64,000 nucleotides of DNA from Spirodela intermedia. Its lineage: Eukaryota > Streptophyta > Magnoliopsida > Alismatales > Araceae. The stretch is from the NCBI GenBank assembly GCA_902729315.2, contig LR746272.1, positions 2,328,035 through 2,392,034 of the forward strand, read 5' to 3'. Position 1 is the first letter of the stretch; each line of letters opens with the position of its first letter. The position numbers and the translations under genes are program-made. Below are positions 60,061-64,000 of this stretch, piece by piece. Below the pieces are notes generated by a model, which saw only the letters and a list, made by a program, of their open reading frames with translations, searched no databases and had not been told where the DNA came from.

Positions 60061-62133
60061 AAAGGAATCGTTTGTCGTAGGTGAAGATGTGGGCATAGTC
60101 GTCCTCGGTGCCGGGGTGATCTCTCTAGCTGCCGTGGTGTCAGGCTGTGGTATAAGAATCGCATCTCGAGATGGACGCTGGACAGCGATGCTGACCAATC
60201 TCCTCGATGAAGTGCTTGTCGATGAGGTAGCGAGAGAGGCAGCCTCAGTTGTTGGTACGGTGGCTGGCCGGATCTGGATGTAGCCAATTAAATCAGGAGT
60301 GTCATCACACTCCTCGGCCAAACCCTCGTCAGCAATGTAGACATCATCGCCTACAGGGACGTCAGCCTCGTGTGAACCTCTACCCAATTCTTCGATCTCT
60401 ATGAGGAGATTTGAAGATGGGCATTGGCTCATCCGGTGCCCCTTACCCTTACACTTGAAACAAGTGATATGGGCTTGGGATGCGGCCGTAGCACGATTGG
60501 ATGCGTCGGCTGGTGGTGGACGTGAGGGTGGTGCAGAGCCTACTGATATTGCCGGTGTAGTCTGTCCGTTCCCTATACTAGTACACGTCAGTGTTGTTGT
60601 CGATGTCTGTGCAGATCGCGTGGACGCGATCTTCATGGTGATCAGAGGTGGGGTGAATTGTGTGTCCTCGGCGGGTCGCTCCATATGCTCTACAATGGGG
60701 TAGGCCTCGTCTACTTCGGATGGATTGCCTTTCAGCACTTCGTTCCGAAGCCGCAGACTAAGTCCGTGGGTGAAAATGCCCAAAACCACATGTGAGTCCT
60801 CGACAAAGCAACACCTCATGCGGCACTCCTCAAAAGCCTGAATATAGTCTTGGATAGGCATCTTGCCCTATCGGAGGTCTAACCAATTGAGGAACAGCAT
60901 CGACTCGTACTGTCGAGGAACATACTTGTTCCTCAAGCGTGATGCCATATCAACCTATGGTGTGATGGGCTGCCCTCGTCAGTGTGCCGTGTAGCTCTTG
61001 TTTTCTCAAAAGATCTTGGCCTGTCTGCCAAGTCTCAGCTCTGCATACTCCGCGCATAAATCATCATCCATGCGGTACCATCGAAAATAGGAGTTCATAC
61101 TAGACTCCCAATCTATGAAGTCCTTGGGCGAATGGGAGCCATCAAAGAGTGCCACATCGGCGCGCACACTTTTCAGTATGCGGGCCCTGTGATCCTCACG
61201 TCGTCTGTCCCGATCATCCAATTGATCGGCCTTATGGTCACCACCAAAGTCACAATGGGGAGGACTTGGGTAACGCCTTTGATCGTAGTAACGATCCTGG
61301 TGGGCATCCTGGGGTGCTTGGTGAAAGTCCGGAGCACGCTAGTAGTCGCAGTAGGAATCATCGCGATCTCGTGGCTGACGCTCTGCTTGCCGATCAAGCT
61401 CCTCTCGTCAGGAAGGGTCAGCTCTGTAACCCGGAAGGTCTCTCTTGTCGTATCCCTGGTTGCGTCCGTGGGGTCGATAGTCCTCATAGTGAGGTCGGGG
61501 TGGTGGTGGTGGCGAACGTGGGAGATCGTCCCTACGAGCAGGGTAGACCAGCTCGCGGCGATCATAAGTATCCTGTGGCCAATGACCGCCCAATCGATCG
61601 TGGCCATCGTCGTGACGTGGTGTGTCGCGGCGACGAAGATTCCCTCGATGATGATCATGATCGAGGTACTGGTGATCATATGGATCACTATAGGGGCTCA
61701 CAGGCCGGCGGGGCTCGTGATGCTCCTGATATGCCTCTGTAATAGGCAGTGCAGTCAGTGGTGCAATCGGATATGTGACCGACGGTGGAGCCGGTGGCGG
61801 TGGGCCATGAGCTGCAGCTACAAAGGTAGCTCGCTCCAGACGCTCAATAGTCTGGGTCAAGCTACACATGACATCATCTGGGAGGGAGCGTGCTCCATCC
61901 CTCGAAGGGTACCGGGGCGAAGGTTGCCTTCGGCCACCTCTGTCACGACCCCTAGTACTCTTCGGTGGATAGTAGGGCATAGATTCCTTCCCAGCTCGGC
62001 GGCTCGTAGCCGTGGGCGGCTGGGGCCACCCTAATGCCTCTCTGGCTGACATAGGACTCAGAGTCTCCCGGGGTCGGGAGGGGTCTGGTACCGAATCTGT
62101 CGGTCTCAATGGAGATGGTGGACTCGTGTCCAC
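59965..62133 (-). pseudogene. Chromovirus gag, copy B, inactivated
   Basis: Starts at ATG 62131-62133. The N-terminal 240 residues are rich in Pro, Arg, His and Asp and stay open to 61408, then shift frame. The gag domain from 61221 (DFIDWESSMNSYFRW...) stops at TGA 61006-61008 after AKIF. A frame from 60861 to 59965 carries the C-terminal gag domain, the CFKCKGKGHRMSQC knuckle and the linker into protease. Stops stand where Trp, Gln or Arg codons are expected. Confidence 0.78.
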
Positions 62134-62344
62134 TCTAGCTACTCAAGGAGTAGCGGGATCTGACGCCTCGCACGAGTGCCGTGATGATGGTGAACCTCCT
62201 CGAGCTCTGGCTGAGCATGTCTCTACCATTGCTCGGTCCTACGGGTGCCTAGATGCCAATGTAATCCTATATGAATGGTCTACTGGTGGTATGGAAGCTC
62301 GGTGAGCATCCTTAGGGGACCGAGGTTAGGTGGTAACCCAACCT

Positions 62345-62358
62345 GGCTCTGATACCAA
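62345..62358 (-). other. Primer binding site, initiator tRNA-Met
   Basis: Minus strand TTGGTATCAGAGCC, 2 bp from the LTR edge at 62361. This is the usual priming tRNA of plant chromoviruses, and the same site stands at 3140-3153. Confidence 0.85.
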
Positions 62359-62360
62359 TT

Positions 62361-63338
62361 TGATGTAGGACGGGGTAAGAACCCTTGTACCTGATCAATG
62401 AAACTCAAGACCTAGGATGGAGCAATGAAAAGGAGATCGGATAAGAATGTATGGACCCTAGACTCTAGGTCTGACCACCTAACCTTAGTATAAGCAGGCA
62501 TACCAATATGCACAATCAACTCAAGACAACCCGGGGAAACACTCGACGATGGTAAGTGTGAGGCCCTCTCGGTCCACATTCGGATAGACAGCAAAACGAT
62601 CATCGTGAAGTAGCCTAGGGCTGCAGCTCACGAGTGGTGACAAGTCTGGCGCAGCATCGGAAGTCACAACCTGATAACCCGTCCCATCCTGTCTACGTTC
62701 TCCTGATGGCGGTGGAAATGAGCCGAGAAAACCCTTCGAAAGATAATTGAACTTAAGAGGAAGGGGTACGGAGCTAACCTTCAGGGCTGTGTAGCCCGGC
62801 GGGTCGTGATGGAGCAGAGACTCAACATAAGCAAAGACCTCCAGGGAAGAGCAACGCTCAGCGTCGACGGTCAGTCCTAGTCGAGAAGTCACCGTAGTCG
62901 TCGTCGTAAGGCGTGGCACGGTCGGCGCGGGCGTGGGCACGCTGGTGGGCCGAAGGGCACACTAGCAAGCGCGTGCGGCAAGCCACGTGGTGTACCTCAG
63001 GGCACGCGGGTGGCGGCGCCGGGTGGGTGCGCGGGGCGTGTGTGGCGGCGGTGCTTCGGGGGGAAGGCCGAGCGTCAGCGGCGCTTCGGCGGGAATGCCA
63101 AGCGTCAGCGGCTCTCGGCGGGAATGTCAAGCGTTAGCAGCGCTTCGGTAGGAATGCCGAGCGTCAGCGGCACTTCGACGGGAATGCCGAGCATCAGCGA
63201 TTAGGCGGAAACCCAATTGTCGCTGGAAGGATCGGCTTTCTCTGGCGGCGCTGGGAAGTGGAGCAGAGGAAGGAGACGATCTAGCTGACGATACTAAGGA
63301 GGGTTGAGCCCTCTCGATCTAGGCGGCGCTGGAAACGG
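62361..63338 (-). repeat. 5' LTR of chromovirus G3, left part
   Basis: Starts TGATGTAGGACGGGG and matches the LTR at 3156-5298 up to GGAAACGG, where an Athila LTR is inserted. It contains the 30-bp minisatellite (about 63055-63205, 5 units) and the GCAATGAAAAGGAGAT edge variant. The remaining ~1.1 kb should lie beyond the window. The inverted counterpart is 30113-30992. Confidence 0.85.
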
Positions 63339-64000
63339 CGTGATAAGTCTTCATTATCATGAGTTAATAATTAGTAAATAATATAGTTTTAGCCTTAACT
63401 TGTGATAAATAGACTTATATTTGTGTTAAAGTGTGAAAAGTTGTTTTCAGTTGATTAATGTGATTTTTTGGGTAATTATGTGATTTTATACGAATTTATA
63501 TGATTTTTATAGTCTTACTTTTGAGATAAATGAAGAAAAAGAAATAAAACTAAAATATTGCAAAATGGGGGGACCCGCCGGCTAGCCGGGCCTGCAAGTG
63601 GGTCGGAAGCTCAGTCAGGGAGTAGCCGCGAGCAGGGGCTCAAGCGGCTTGGACCGATAGGGGCACATGTGCGCCACTCCCCTTCCACGTCACCGGTGGC
63701 TAGCCAGCTGTGGGGCAAGGAGTGGTCGTACACACGAGAGAAGGGACTTTGCTTAAAAAGCTAACATTACTATTTATTCGCCTGAAAAATCGACGCACAA
63801 CCGATGTGGGACTAAACCCACGTCACACCTTCCTCAAAAGGGGCGGACAACCGGCGCGGGTTCGAATCCTCCTAGAGTCAAAATTCATATCTTTTTATCT
63901 GATTATCGCGAGTTTCCTACAGATCGCCGGTGAAGGATTAAGCAACCAGAATCGCTGGATCATCGGCGAAAATCTCGTCAACGCGATTCGCAGAGCATTG
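63339..64000 (+). mobile_element. Athila-type LTR on plus strand, cut by window edge
   Basis: Begins CGTGATAAGTCTTC (family start TGTGATAAGTC, first T changed to C) and follows the reverse complement of 728-2380 closely. The USE-like box is on the minus strand at 63802-63812 and the B-box-like GGTTCGAATCC at 63859-63869. About 1 kb should remain beyond position 64000. Confidence 0.85.

Larger units (their letters stand above)
39276..62190. repeat. Segmental duplication, copy B (about 22.9 kb)
   Basis: Direct repeat of 5545-28471. It keeps gene order, insertion points of every element, microsatellites and intron sequences. Differences are scattered substitutions, an (AT)n change near 45850, a 7-bp poly-G change in the last KAPA synthase intron, a 55-bp deletion at about 53495, and dense transitions in the chromovirus. 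Confidence 0.95.
54606..63338 (-). mobile_element. Chromovirus (Ty3/gypsy) element G3, copy B
   Basis: Most complete copy: 3' LTR 54606-56611, pol and gag 56503-62133, leader, initiator tRNA-Met primer site at 62345-62358 (TTGGTATCAGAGCC on the minus strand), and 5' LTR from 62361, interrupted at 63339 by an Athila LTR. Same insertion site as G2. The purine-rich GAGAGGAT just outside the 3' LTR fits the polypurine tract. Confidence 0.9.

Overview
The window looks like nuclear DNA of a flowering plant. It has spliced genes with GT-AG introns, very GC-rich gene islands inside AT-rich intergenic DNA (commonest in monocots), and layers of decayed LTR retrotransposons. Species cannot be fixed from the sequence; a commelinid monocot is my guess.

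Layout. (1) 1-5298: left flank, made of a minus-strand Athila-type Ty3/gypsy element (gag fragment, tRNA-Asp primer site, a 1.65-kb LTR, then more element body) and a truncated chromovirus 5' LTR. (2) about 5545-28471: duplicated segment, copy A. It holds a badly decayed SIRE-like Ty1/copia element, an apparently intact 6-exon 8-amino-7-oxononanoate (KAPA) synthase gene on the minus strand (13797-15722), a diverged Athila LTR, and a minus-strand chromovirus whose 3' LTR begins at 20949. (3) 28472-30992: an Athila LTR plus a piece of chromovirus 5' LTR lying in inverted order against copy A, ending at a 10-N assembly gap (30993-31002). (4) 31003-39262: present once in the window, with a 3-exon DENND6-type gene (32367-34671), a secreted DUF26 protein gene (35726-36556) and a decayed Ty1/copia remnant. 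(5) about 39276-64000: copy B, nearly base for base the same as copy A at an offset of about 33.7 kb, including a second KAPA synthase gene (47518-49436) with the same predicted protein.

The simplest reading is a recent direct tandem duplication with a period of about 33.7 kb, whose second unit continues past the window edge. The biological content is two identical copies of the first committed enzyme of biotin synthesis, each with a C-terminal ARL tripeptide that fits a peroxisomal PTS1 signal. DENND6 (Rab GEF) and the DUF26 protein are unrelated to it in function. Everything else is transposable-element archaeology: a pol ORF that runs into its own LTR, mosaic LTR subfamilies, C-to-T decay, tandem element structures and a small inversion. 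I saw no defence, toxin or other undescribed gene system. The strongest second-look items are the duplication with its identical KAPA synthase genes, the inversion at the gap, and the promoter-like USE/TATA pair kept in diverged Athila LTRs.
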